From positions 1 through 55,396 of the IMG/VR virus record IMGVR_UViG_3300031787_000153: 55,396 nucleotides of DNA, one strand, 5' to 3'. This document shows, in pieces, positions 35,594 through 43,997 of the stretch. The position numbers and the translations under genes are program-made. Origin of the DNA: a virus. Each line of letters starts with the position of its first letter. The stretch's first letter is position 1. The notes beneath the pieces were generated by a model. It ran no database searches, was not told the origin of the DNA, and worked only from the letters and a program-made list of their open reading frames with translations.

Positions 35594-36887
35594 TAGAAAA
35601 ATTAATTTTGTGTACGAATGGATTGGTCCGGACGGACCCCTTACAAATAATAGAGTTCCAACATTGATGGATTTCATGACATCATCATTTATTAATGTTG
35701 ATTATGCTATGTACGGTTATAAAGAAGATTTAAGACAGCGGCCTCATTTCTATAATAAATTTGGAAAAAATTTAAGAATTTGTTCTCCATCAAATATTCC
35801 AGATGAACCATTTTTTTATGAATTAAATTTTACTAATTATCACTATCGAGACATCTTAGGAGCTTTTCATCATTCAAACGGATTACTTGATAATAATAGA
35901 ATCAGTGATACCGTGGCTCAAAAAATTCTAAAAAAAGAAGGTTATATTCTTATAACATTATTACATGAAGGATATATGTATGACGAATTTTTAAAAGCAA
36001 TGACAGATTATTTTAAAGGTAAGGGAGCTCCATTATCTCAAATTGTATATGTAAGCAATTGTCAAAACGGAAAAGAAATTTATAAAGATTTTTGTAAACA
36101 ATATAACATACCCGAAGAAATTAAGATTGAATATTTTCCGACTTTTAGATTTGATCGGTGTGACGTTGGAGATGCACTAGCATCTACAGATCCATATGTT
36201 CCTGGCCCAAGAAAGAAAAAATTTTTATGCTTTAATCGTAGATATAATGAACATAGATTGTTGGTATATCTAGATTTTTTTAAAAGAAATTTGCTAGAAG
36301 TTACCTATATGAGTATGGCGAAAGATCAACCAGAATCGGGCCGCCCTTTTATAGAAAACGCTTCCCATGTTATTAATTTACATAAGAATCTAGGCTTAGG
36401 AATGGATACTGTCTATGATTCTTCGGTGCTTCTGCCTTTAACATTAGATACTCCGGATTTTTCTAAATATCCCATGGAGAAGAAAATATCCGAAGTGAAT
36501 GATTTTTACAAAAATAGTTATATCAATATTGTTACCGAAACTTATTTTTTTAATAATATAAGACATATAACTGAAAAAACTTATAAACCAATTGCATTTA
36601 TGCAACCGTTTATTATTTTTGCTGCTCCGGGAACATTGGGTCATTTAAAAGAATCGGGATTTAAAACATTTTCGGAATTTTGGGATGAGTCATATGATGA
36701 TATTCTTGATCACGAAAAAAGATTTTCATTTATTATGAATCTAATAGAAAACATATCAAAATGGCCAGAATCAAAATTAATTGATTTAACATATAAATTA
36801 AAAGATACTCTTGAATTTAATCGAAATCATTTATTAACAATGGGAAATCCTGAAGTAGAGTATCTTTTAAATACATACGGAATTTAG
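35577..36887 (+). CDS. GT10-like (fucosyltransferase-like) family protein, copy 1
   Basis: The 436-residue protein is the longest of four related proteins here. The shared signature lies in the C-terminal third: V-T-E-T-Y-F-F at 319-325, then I-T-E-K-T-Y-K-P-I-A at 331-340 followed by P-F-I-I-F-A-A-P-G and G-F-K-T-F...S-Y-D. The order of an acidic Glu strand, an Ile-Thr-Glu-Lys loop and a Pro-Ile strand resembles the donor-binding core of GT10 alpha-1,3-fucosyltransferases, where the Glu and Lys contact the nucleotide sugar. The N-terminal half (F-V-Y-E-W-I-G-P-D-G-P) is unlike the other copies and may bind the acceptor. It overlaps the radical SAM gene by 17 bases. The GT10 link is inferred from motif layout only. 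Confidence 0.6.
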   Translation: MNASNNRKINFVYEWIGPDGPLTNNRVPTLMDFMTSSFINVDYAMYGYKEDLRQRPHFYNKFGKNLRICSPSNIPDEPFFYELNFTNYHYRDILGAFHHSNGLLDNNRISDTVAQKILKKEGYILITLLHEGYMYDEFLKAMTDYFKGKGAPLSQIVYVSNCQNGKEIYKDFCKQYNIPEEIKIEYFPTFRFDRCDVGDALASTDPYVPGPRKKKFLCFNRRYNEHRLLVYLDFFKRNLLEVTYMSMAKDQPESGRPFIENASHVINLHKNLGLGMDTVYDSSVLLPLTLDTPDFSKYPMEKKISEVNDFYKNSYINIVTETYFFNNIRHITEKTYKPIAFMQPFIIFAAPGTLGHLKESGFKTFSEFWDESYDDILDHEKRFSFIMNLIENISKWPESKLIDLTYKLKDTLEFNRNHLLTMGNPEVEYLLNTYGI

Positions 36888-36897
36888 AGGACTTAAA

Positions 36898-37863
36898 ATG
36901 AAAAGAATTTTAGTTTGCGGCGCCGGGGGATTTATTGGCGGCCATTTAGTATCTGCTCTTAAAAAACAAGGCCATTATGTAATTGGTGTAGATTTAAAAT
37001 ATCATCAATTTAGAGAAACAGAAGCAGATGAGTTTTATATTAGAGATTTGCGAGATACAAGAAATGTAGAAAATTTAATTACTGAAAATCTCGATGAAAT
37101 TTATCAACTGGCTGCAGATATGGGAGGAACAGGCTATATTGCAATTGGTGAGCACGACTCTGATATAATGCACAACTCTGCAATGATTAATCTTAATATT
37201 ATTCATGAAGCTTCTAAAAAAGGTATCAAAAAAATACTTTATACAAGTAGTGCATGTGTTTATCCAGAATTTAATCAAGAGGATCCCGATAATCCTATAT
37301 GTGAAGAGCATACTGCATATCCGGCCCAACCAGATACAGAATATGGTTGGGAAAAACTGTTCAGTGAAAGACTTTATTTGGCACATAGAAAAAATTACAA
37401 CATTGATGCAAAAGTAGTTAGGTTACATAATGTTTATGGACCATACGGTGCGTGGAATGATGGAAGAGAAAAAGCCCCTGCAGCATTGTCTCGTAAAGTT
37501 GCAATGTCAACCAACGGCATAGTTGATATTTGGGGTCCTGGAAATCAAACAAGGACATTTTTATATATTGACGAATGCATTACGGGATTATTGAAAATAA
37601 TGGAAAGCAATATTAATATTCCAATTAATTTAGGAAGCGAAAGAATGATTTCTATTAATGATCTTGCACTATTAATTGCCAAGATTGCTAAAAAAGAAAT
37701 TGTAATTAACAATATTGAAGGTCCAATAGGTGTTATGGGACGATCAAGCCATAACGATTTAATTGAAAAATTTTTAGAATGGAGACCGAGCGAGGATCTC
37801 GAATATGGGTTGATCCATACATATAAATGGATTGAGGAACAAGTAAATGCCAATATACAGTAA
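36898..37863 (+). CDS. NAD-dependent sugar epimerase, GDP-mannose 3,5-epimerase-like
   Basis: The 321-residue protein is an extended short-chain dehydrogenase. It has the NAD-binding G-A-G-G-F-I-G-G at residues 8-15, the A-A-D-M-G-G-T-G-Y-I loop characteristic of GDP-mannose 3,5-epimerases, S-S-A-C-V-Y-P near 117-123 with the active-site Ser/Cys pair, and the catalytic Y-G-W-E-K with Tyr149 and Lys153. In plants and some bacteria this enzyme turns GDP-D-mannose into GDP-L-galactose/GDP-L-gulose. The R-T-F-L-Y-I-D-E segment near 220 is typical of the family. It sits between GT10-like genes, which in the known family use GDP-sugars, so donor supply is plausible. AGAGGA precedes the start; the 3' end overlaps the next gene by 17 bases. 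Confidence 0.82.
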   Translation: MKRILVCGAGGFIGGHLVSALKKQGHYVIGVDLKYHQFRETEADEFYIRDLRDTRNVENLITENLDEIYQLAADMGGTGYIAIGEHDSDIMHNSAMINLNIIHEASKKGIKKILYTSSACVYPEFNQEDPDNPICEEHTAYPAQPDTEYGWEKLFSERLYLAHRKNYNIDAKVVRLHNVYGPYGAWNDGREKAPAALSRKVAMSTNGIVDIWGPGNQTRTFLYIDECITGLLKIMESNINIPINLGSERMISINDLALLIAKIAKKEIVINNIEGPIGVMGRSSHNDLIEKFLEWRPSEDLEYGLIHTYKWIEEQVNANIQ

Positions 37864-38992
37864 AACTGAAAAATTTCATCATATTAAATTTGATCATAAA
37901 AAATTTAATAATTTAAAAACATGGGTTCCTTCATCAGATGATGTATTTTATCATCACTTTTATGATGATCAACAACATGGTGTGAAATTTAAAGATTGCA
38001 TTGATGAAATACATTGGGAACATTTAAGAACGACACCGTCTGCAAAATTATTTCATGAAAATTGCGGAGAAACGTTTAATTATAATTTTTTAAACGAAGT
38101 AATCGAATTAATTAAAACAAGAAATATTAATCCAACACAAATTTATATTGCGCTAGCAGATGATGTTCATAAACAATTTTTAGAAAAAAAATTAATTGAA
38201 CAAAATATATCTGGGATCAATTTTACAACATTTAATTTTTTACTGAGTAAGGTAAATCTTGATACCTTAAATCTTGAATCAAAATCAAAATTTAGTGTTC
38301 TTAGTAGAAATTATAGAAATTGGCGTCTTTGGTTATATTGTGAATTAATAGAACGGGATTTAATAAAAGATTTTACATATTCTTTTTATAATATACATCC
38401 TTATGAAAAGACAGTTTTTACTATTTCTGATATGATGGAAGATTTAAAAAAATTAAAAATTCCTATTACTGATAAAATTTTAGAATGGTTATTTAAAGTA
38501 CCCCATAGAATTGATTCTACCGATAACGTTTATAATAAATGGGCAGATATTACCTATTCTACAGTTGCTTCTTCTGATTTTCACATTGCAATAGAAACAT
38601 TTTTTGATCCTTTTTTGAGCCATATGAATGGAAAATATATAAAAGGCGCTGCTCCTAGTTTTATAACTGAAAAAATTTATAAACCGATAGCATGTAAAAA
38701 ACCTTTTATTATATTTGGAACTCCGTACATTTTAGAAGATCTGAGATCCATGGGCTATGAAACTTTTGGTAAGTTTATTAATGAAGATTATGATAAAGAA
38801 GAAGATAATCAAACAAGATTAAAAATGATCGTTGATGAAGTAGAAAGAATAGTACATCTTCCAACATCTGAATATTATAATCTATTAAATAGTATTAAAG
38901 AAATATGTGAAAGAAATTATCAAAGATTAGAGCAACAAAAAGCAACTTCTTTTACTAATGCATCTTTTGATTTTATATATGAATATCTCTAA
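37847..38992 (+). CDS. GT10-like family protein, copy 2
   Basis: The 381-residue protein carries the same C-terminal core as its relatives: I-E-T-F-F at 249-253, then F-I-T-E-K-I-Y-K-P-I-A at 272-282, P-F-I-I-F-G-T-P, and G-Y-E-T-F-G-K-F...Y-D. A 17-residue insert between the two motifs is unique to this copy. The N-terminal half has no close match to copy 1. It overlaps the epimerase by 17 bases and touches the oxygenase start (TAATG), so all three are translationally linked. A transferase role is inferred, and the sugar is unknown. Confidence 0.58.
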   Translation: MPIYSKTEKFHHIKFDHKKFNNLKTWVPSSDDVFYHHFYDDQQHGVKFKDCIDEIHWEHLRTTPSAKLFHENCGETFNYNFLNEVIELIKTRNINPTQIYIALADDVHKQFLEKKLIEQNISGINFTTFNFLLSKVNLDTLNLESKSKFSVLSRNYRNWRLWLYCELIERDLIKDFTYSFYNIHPYEKTVFTISDMMEDLKKLKIPITDKILEWLFKVPHRIDSTDNVYNKWADITYSTVASSDFHIAIETFFDPFLSHMNGKYIKGAAPSFITEKIYKPIACKKPFIIFGTPYILEDLRSMGYETFGKFINEDYDKEEDNQTRLKMIVDEVERIVHLPTSEYYNLLNSIKEICERNYQRLEQQKATSFTNASFDFIYEYL

Positions 38993-39693
38993 TGGAAATT
39001 AACAGTTTTTTTAACAATTTAGAAAAATATTATGCTACTGAATCTTTATCAAATCAGTATAAGGTGTCCTCACCTATCAAACATATAATTGTTGATAATT
39101 TTTTTCCCGAAGAAATATACAAAAATCTATGTAATGATATAAGAAACTATCCTGCTGATAAATGGATTCATAAGAATCTTGGCAATACTTCCGGTCCGAG
39201 AAAAGAAACTCGAGATTTTACCGGTTCAGATATATTGCAGAATATAATGTTAAATTTAACAGGACATAATTTTATTTCATGGATGACAAAAATTACAGGA
39301 GTTGAAGGAATAATACCCGATCCTCATTATTTAGGAGCAGGCATAACATCAACTCCTCGCAATTCTCAATTGGGGTTGCATATTGATTTTAATTGGAATA
39401 ATTCATTAAAATTAAATCGAGCGTTCAATTTAATAATTTATTCAAATCCAGAATGGAAATCTGAATGGAACGGACAGTTAGAATTTTGGAATCGTTCTAA
39501 AACTGAAAAATTATTAACAGTTGAGCCAACACCCAATAGATTAATTTTTTGGGAATATGAGCAAGAGTTTTTTCATGGTTTTACAGAGCCGATACTTTGC
39601 CCCGAGGATATCGAAAGACAAAATTTAATGTCGATCTATTATCTGAGCAATTCAACACCTTTAGAGTCTCCCCACAAATCAGTATTTTATTAA
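38992..39693 (+). CDS. 2-oxoglutarate/Fe(II) oxygenase (prolyl-4-hydroxylase type)
   Basis: The 233-residue protein fits the Fe(II)/2-oxoglutarate oxygenase fold. The metal-binding triad is visible as H-x-D at residues 130 and 132 (L-H-I-D-F-N-W) and His195 (F-F-H-G-F-T-E-P), with Arg209 (E-R-Q-N-L-M) placed to bind 2-oxoglutarate. The N-terminus includes I-V-D-N-F-F-P-E-E-I-Y, typical of phage members. These enzymes hydroxylate proteins, nucleic acids or small molecules; here the surrounding sugar genes suggest a glycan or glycosylated protein target, but this is inference. The start overlaps the previous stop by one base, and seven bases separate it from the dehydrogenase gene. Confidence 0.8.
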   Translation: MEINSFFNNLEKYYATESLSNQYKVSSPIKHIIVDNFFPEEIYKNLCNDIRNYPADKWIHKNLGNTSGPRKETRDFTGSDILQNIMLNLTGHNFISWMTKITGVEGIIPDPHYLGAGITSTPRNSQLGLHIDFNWNNSLKLNRAFNLIIYSNPEWKSEWNGQLEFWNRSKTEKLLTVEPTPNRLIFWEYEQEFFHGFTEPILCPEDIERQNLMSIYYLSNSTPLESPHKSVFY

Positions 39694-39700
39694 AACTTTT

Positions 39701-40831
39701 ATGAATGTTGGTATCATCGGTGCAGGAAAATTAGGATTATCAATGGCTCTCGTTATCGAAAGAGCTGGTTTTAATGTTATTGTTTCTGACATAAATCAGT
39801 CCTATGTCGATAGTCTAAACGATAAAAAATTTTATTCAAATGAACCATTTGTAAATCAATACCTCATCGAATCAAAAAAATTATCAGCAACATCAGATAA
39901 CAAAGAATTAATTGATAAATCAGATATAATCTTTATTATTGTTTCGACACCTTCTTTAGATAACGGAAAATACGACGTAACATCTATTTTTAATATATTT
40001 TCTGAATTTAAAAAAGTAAATTTATTCAATAAGATTATTGTTATTACATCGACGGTTAATCCGGGTGATTGCGAAATTTTTAATAATATTTTAAAAGATA
40101 CTGGAGCATCATTGTTATACAATCCAGAATTTATTGCCCAAGGGTCGATCATACAAGATTTAAAAAAAGCTGATTTAGTATTAATCGGCGGAGAAGATAT
40201 TGATTCGATTAATAAATTAATAAAGGTATATAAATCTTTTCAAGAAGTTAATTCTGAAGTAAAAACAATGTCTTTCAGATCAGCAGAAATTACAAAGATT
40301 GCTATTAATTCGTTTTTAACTTTAAAAATAAGTTTTGCTAATTTGGTTGGTCAATATTTAATAAAAAACAAATTATTCTCTGAAATAGATATCGTGTTAT
40401 CAACAATTGGCACTGATCGACGCATAGGAAATGATTTTTTAAATTACGGATTTGGATTCGGAGGTCCATGTTTACCTAGAGATAATAGAGCATTTGGAAA
40501 TGCGTTAATGGATTCTGGAAATAGTTTTAATTTTGGAAAAATGATAGACGATTTTAATCTTGATCATTTAGAATTCTTAAAGCAGTATTATATAGAACAA
40601 AATATAAAACGTCTTCCTTTTTATTTTGAATATGTTTCATATAAAAAGGGAATTGATATTTTTGAAGAAAGTCATCAATTAAAATTGTGCGAAAAATTTT
40701 TAAAAGAAAATTATACAGTTTATGTCAAAGACACTGTATACCTCACTCCTGATATAAAATTATATTTGTCAAAATATAATAATTTAAAATTTATTAACAA
40801 TTTAATCGAACCAGTATTTAATATAACATGA
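39701..40831 (+). CDS. UDP-glucose/GDP-mannose dehydrogenase family protein
   Basis: The 376-residue protein has the full family plan: the N-terminal Rossmann G-I-I-G-A-G-K-L-G (residues 4-12), I-V-S-T-P-S then S-T-V-N-P-G-D, Y-N-P-E-F-I-A-Q-G-S, Lys199 and Asn203 in E-I-T-K-I-A-I-N-S-F, and the catalytic Cys257 in F-G-G-P-C-L-P-R-D. Such enzymes oxidise C6 of UDP-glucose, UDP-sugar amines or GDP-mannose to the uronic acid in two NAD-dependent steps. The C-terminal domain is short compared with the 400-450 residues usual in bacteria. Which nucleotide sugar it uses is not decided by these motifs; the epimerase upstream would favour a GDP-sugar. Confidence 0.85.
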   Translation: MNVGIIGAGKLGLSMALVIERAGFNVIVSDINQSYVDSLNDKKFYSNEPFVNQYLIESKKLSATSDNKELIDKSDIIFIIVSTPSLDNGKYDVTSIFNIFSEFKKVNLFNKIIVITSTVNPGDCEIFNNILKDTGASLLYNPEFIAQGSIIQDLKKADLVLIGGEDIDSINKLIKVYKSFQEVNSEVKTMSFRSAEITKIAINSFLTLKISFANLVGQYLIKNKLFSEIDIVLSTIGTDRRIGNDFLNYGFGFGGPCLPRDNRAFGNALMDSGNSFNFGKMIDDFNLDHLEFLKQYYIEQNIKRLPFYFEYVSYKKGIDIFEESHQLKLCEKFLKENYTVYVKDTVYLTPDIKLYLSKYNNLKFINNLIEPVFNIT

Positions 40832-41913
40832 TAAAAGCATATATTATTCAAAATTGTCATTCATTATTTCCTAGTACAGATGACGAATGGTTATTTTTAT
40901 CTAAATCAATTGAAGAAATAAACCCCGATAAAATTATTGTTCATAGCGTAACAGAAGTGGCGATAGAGGAATTATATGGAAATGCTTTTATACATTTGAA
41001 AGATTGGTGTATCAAAAATAATAAAATTATAAATGTTGTAACACCACATTTAGATAAATGGTTGCACCCTCATGTAAAATGTGAAACATCTTATGGTAAT
41101 ATTATTACTGCATTTCCATCATTTATTAACAACATGTCTTTTCCTGAAAAATACGATCAGGGAGTAGCGATTGTTCCTTATATGCGAGGTCCTAGAAATT
41201 TTAGATATTATTATAGTTGTTATAATGTGCGTGTTGCAGAACATAGAATTAAAATGGTTGATGCATTAGCTAAAGAGGGATGGATTGACAAGGGTATGGT
41301 AACTTTTACCAGAGCGAACGAAGTATTAAGAGATCATCATTGTAGATGGAGATATTATGATGGTAGAATACGAATGGATGAAGATCTATATTCAAAAGAT
41401 TCTACAGAACATTTTAGAAAACCCAAAAGTATAGAAAACTGTTTTGTTGATATTATTAACGAAACTTGGTTTGAAGAAGGTAGATTTCATTTAACTGAAA
41501 AGACATTAAGAAGTATTGCTTGGTTTAAACCTTTTTTAGTTCTTAGCTGCAAACATTTTTATAAAGATTATTTTTGTAAAAAATTTAATTTGAAATTATA
41601 TGATGAAATATTTGATTATAGTTTTGACGATTGCGATTTATTAGAAGATAGAATTTCCGGAATCATTGAAAATATTAGATCGATTATAAATTTATCAGAG
41701 CCAGAATTACAGAATTTGTATTTTAAACTTCTTCCTAAATTGATTCATAATAAATCTAAAATTATAGAAATTATGTATGATAAACAAAGAATAGTTCCAG
41801 AGGCATTAAAATTTATGTTAGAAGATAGACCTTTTAAATTATACGGAATGACCGACGATTATTTTTTCTTTTTTTTAAAAGATATGAAATGGACCCCAGC
41901 AAGGATTTACTAA
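40828..41913 (+). CDS. GT10-like family protein, copy 3
   Basis: The 361-residue protein shares the core E-T-W-F at 212-215 and H-L-T-E-K-T-L-R-S-I-A at 221-231 followed by P-F-L-V-L-S-C, with Leu and Arg-Ser replacing the Ile and Lys/Arg-Pro of the other copies. An N-terminal A-Y-I-I-Q-N-C-H-S and a middle R-G-P-R-N-F-R-Y-Y-Y-S-C-Y block are peculiar to it. It is the most diverged of the four. Its ATG overlaps the dehydrogenase stop (ATGA) and its stop abuts the methyltransferase ATG. The C-terminal third is strongly basic and AT-rich. Confidence 0.52.
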   Translation: MIKAYIIQNCHSLFPSTDDEWLFLSKSIEEINPDKIIVHSVTEVAIEELYGNAFIHLKDWCIKNNKIINVVTPHLDKWLHPHVKCETSYGNIITAFPSFINNMSFPEKYDQGVAIVPYMRGPRNFRYYYSCYNVRVAEHRIKMVDALAKEGWIDKGMVTFTRANEVLRDHHCRWRYYDGRIRMDEDLYSKDSTEHFRKPKSIENCFVDIINETWFEEGRFHLTEKTLRSIAWFKPFLVLSCKHFYKDYFCKKFNLKLYDEIFDYSFDDCDLLEDRISGIIENIRSIINLSEPELQNLYFKLLPKLIHNKSKIIEIMYDKQRIVPEALKFMLEDRPFKLYGMTDDYFFFFLKDMKWTPARIY

Positions 41914-42522
41914 ATGGCAAACTTTCATAAAAACTCGATTCCCTTCATTCTATATGCTGAATACGATCAGCATAAAGACATTATATTAGAAATCGGTAGC
42001 GAGAGGGGAGAAGGTTCTACTGAATTTTTTAATTTGCATTCGAAGAAATTTAACGTTCCTTTTTATAGTGTTGATATATCAGAATCTGCTAGAAATAATT
42101 TATCTCATTTAACAAATACTACCTTTGTGGTCAGCGACGGATCAAAATGGACCAAGGAAGTTTTACCAACTCTTAACAAAAAAATAAAAATTTTATATCT
42201 AGATAATTATGATTGGAATCATCGTCCAATGAAACCAGATGAAACTGGATTAAAAAATTTATATCGAGAAAAATTTAATTTAGAATGGACTAATCTTAAT
42301 TGTGTAGCAGAACATTTAAATCAAATGATAAATTGTTATCCTTATATGTCTGATAAGTCTATTATTATTTGCGATGATACACCGTTGCAAGAACATAGCG
42401 GAATTTATATAGGAAAATGCTCTGCTGTTGTGCCGTTCCTGGTCAGTCGTAATTACAGAATTGTTTATTCTCAAAATAATGGTGTGATACTAGCGAGGGG
42501 ATATGATACAGTGTTATTTTGA
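41914..42522 (+). CDS. Class I SAM-dependent methyltransferase-like protein
   Basis: The 202-residue product contains I-L-E-I-G-S-E-R-G-E-G-S near residues 24-35, the glycine-rich SAM loop, followed by F-Y-S-V-D-I-S (motif II acidic residue), V-V-S-D-G-S and I-L-Y-L-D-N-Y-D, then I-I-I-C-D-D-T-P near 150. This layout resembles the cephalosporin-hydroxylase/Methyltransf_24 group, which often methylates sugar hydroxyls in polysaccharide loci. No signal or membrane segment is seen. It starts right after the preceding stop, and its last 20 bases overlap the fourth GT10-like gene. A capping methylation of the glycan is plausible. Confidence 0.68.
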   Translation: MANFHKNSIPFILYAEYDQHKDIILEIGSERGEGSTEFFNLHSKKFNVPFYSVDISESARNNLSHLTNTTFVVSDGSKWTKEVLPTLNKKIKILYLDNYDWNHRPMKPDETGLKNLYREKFNLEWTNLNCVAEHLNQMINCYPYMSDKSIIICDDTPLQEHSGIYIGKCSAVVPFLVSRNYRIVYSQNNGVILARGYDTVLF

Positions 42523-43708
42523 TAATCAGAATGAAATAAATCTTTCTCATATAGATCAGGTAAAAAATGTCAGACCTTATGAATATTTTGTTAAAAGAAA
42601 TACACATCCTGAATTAGAATTTGTTTGTAGTAAAAATTATGATTATCCCGGAATATATTTTATTGAAGTTAGTAGACATTCTTATGATTGGTGTACAGAC
42701 GAACATCAAGATAGTTTTAAAATTTTAGATAATATTCCGATTCATGTGATAGAGGCTACAAAACAAAAAAAATTAAGAATCGTAATAATTTCTGTAGTTG
42801 AAGGAGATAGTTTTACATCAAAATATGATTGTTATAGATACCTGACAGAATCTTTTGATAAATTAGAATTACCTTCTAAGAGTGTACTAATCGTATCTGG
42901 AAATTTAAAAGCAAAAGAACAATACAATAAGTGGTGTCGGCAAAATAATCTAAAACCAACTTTAGAATTTATTGAAGGTATAGAATGGGTTGGAGAGGCT
43001 TGGAAAAAACAATATGATCCTATTTTTTATAAATCAATAAAGAATCGTGCTAAACTTTTTAATAGCTTAAACAGGGCGCACAGAAGTCATAGAACAGATC
43101 ATTTATATTTTTTAGCAAAAAATAATTTACTATCTCGAGGAATCGTTTCTGGTGGATCTTTTTTTGATACTAATTTAGAATCATTAAATCCTACATTTTT
43201 AGATGAATCATCGGAAACTTATAGTAAAACTTTAAAAACACAATATCCAATAGAAGCTGATGTTTCGACAGAAGAATTAAGAACAGCACATCTTGCTGGA
43301 AAAAGTAATTTATGTATTTTTGAAAATACATTCTTAACCGTTTCAACAGAAACTTTTTTTGAGGATCCGGGAATGTTTATAACAGAAAAAACATTTCGCC
43401 CAATTGCTATGGGACATCCATTTATTATACTTGGACAAGTTGGAATATTAAAAAAATTACAAAATTATGGATTTAGAACTGATTTCATAGATACAAGTTA
43501 TGACGATATTGCGGATCATAAAAAAAGATTCGCTAAATTTCACGAATCTTTTTTATCTTGGATAAATGATGATAAAGAAAAATATTATAACAAATGGTTG
43601 TCAATCGTTGAACATAATTTATACATTTATAAACAATTAGACTTTAGAAAACAATACCTTGATGAAATTGTATCTAGTACTAAAAAGTATTTTAAAGAAT
43701 TTTCTTAA
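42503..43708 (+). CDS. GT10-like family protein, copy 4
   Basis: The 401-residue protein has the family core S-T-E-T-F-F at 281-286 and F-I-T-E-K-T-F-R-P-I-A at 292-302, then P-F-I-I-L-G-Q-V-G and G-F-R-T-D-F...S-Y-D-D-I-x-D-H-x-K-R-F, closest to copy 1. The middle (K-S-V-L-I-V-S-G-N, R-A-K-L-F-N-S-L-N-R-A-H-R) resembles the C-F-N-R-R-Y-N-E-H-R strand of copy 1. It is the last gene on the plus strand; its final 17 bases overlap the end of a minus-strand gene. A glycosyltransferase role is inferred from the motif and context. Confidence 0.58.
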   Translation: MIQCYFDNQNEINLSHIDQVKNVRPYEYFVKRNTHPELEFVCSKNYDYPGIYFIEVSRHSYDWCTDEHQDSFKILDNIPIHVIEATKQKKLRIVIISVVEGDSFTSKYDCYRYLTESFDKLELPSKSVLIVSGNLKAKEQYNKWCRQNNLKPTLEFIEGIEWVGEAWKKQYDPIFYKSIKNRAKLFNSLNRAHRSHRTDHLYFLAKNNLLSRGIVSGGSFFDTNLESLNPTFLDESSETYSKTLKTQYPIEADVSTEELRTAHLAGKSNLCIFENTFLTVSTETFFEDPGMFITEKTFRPIAMGHPFIILGQVGILKKLQNYGFRTDFIDTSYDDIADHKKRFAKFHESFLSWINDDKEKYYNKWLSIVEHNLYIYKQLDFRKQYLDEIVSSTKKYFKEFS

Positions 43709-43997
43709 TTGATTTTTTAATATCTTTTTTTAATTTATCGATATCAATTTCAAAATCTACACCGGTGATGTCTTGTTGATATTCTTTAAATGTTTCTAAT
43801 AGTTTAGTAGATAATTCATCACTACCATGTTCAACTACTAACTCTTGTATATTGAGCTGCCATATCCTCCCATTATCAAATTTAATCTGCATAGATTTTG
43901 TATAATAGAGAGGCATGGTGCTCATATACATGTCCTCAAAAATTTCCGGCCATTCATTAACAACTTTTTCTGGCGGTCGAAAAAATTTTTTAGGCAT
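43692..43997 (-). CDS. Conserved hypothetical phage protein
   Basis: The 101-residue protein begins M-P-K-K-F-F-R-P-P-E-K-V-V-N-E-W-P-E-I-F-E-D-M-Y, a pattern I recognise from marine T4-like phages without known function. It has a short beta core (M-Q-I-K-F-D-N-G-R-I-W-Q-L-N-I) and a Lys-rich C-terminal helix. It overlaps the next upstream gene by eight bases and is the last gene of the minus-strand operon, ending inside the plus-strand GT10-like gene. Confidence 0.65.
   Translation of the reverse strand: MPKKFFRPPEKVVNEWPEIFEDMYMSTMPLYYTKSMQIKFDNGRIWQLNIQELVVEHGSDELSTKLLETFKEYQQDITGVDFEIDIDKLKKDIKKSIKKIL

Noticed and set aside
36444-36644. Minus-strand frame inside the GT10-like gene
   Set aside because: A frame opposite a strong plus-strand coding region, with no ribosome site and no recognisable pattern.
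43690-43715. Bidirectional terminator hairpin at the convergent junction
   Set aside because: Only a short A/T palindrome with a tiny loop is visible; too weak to call.
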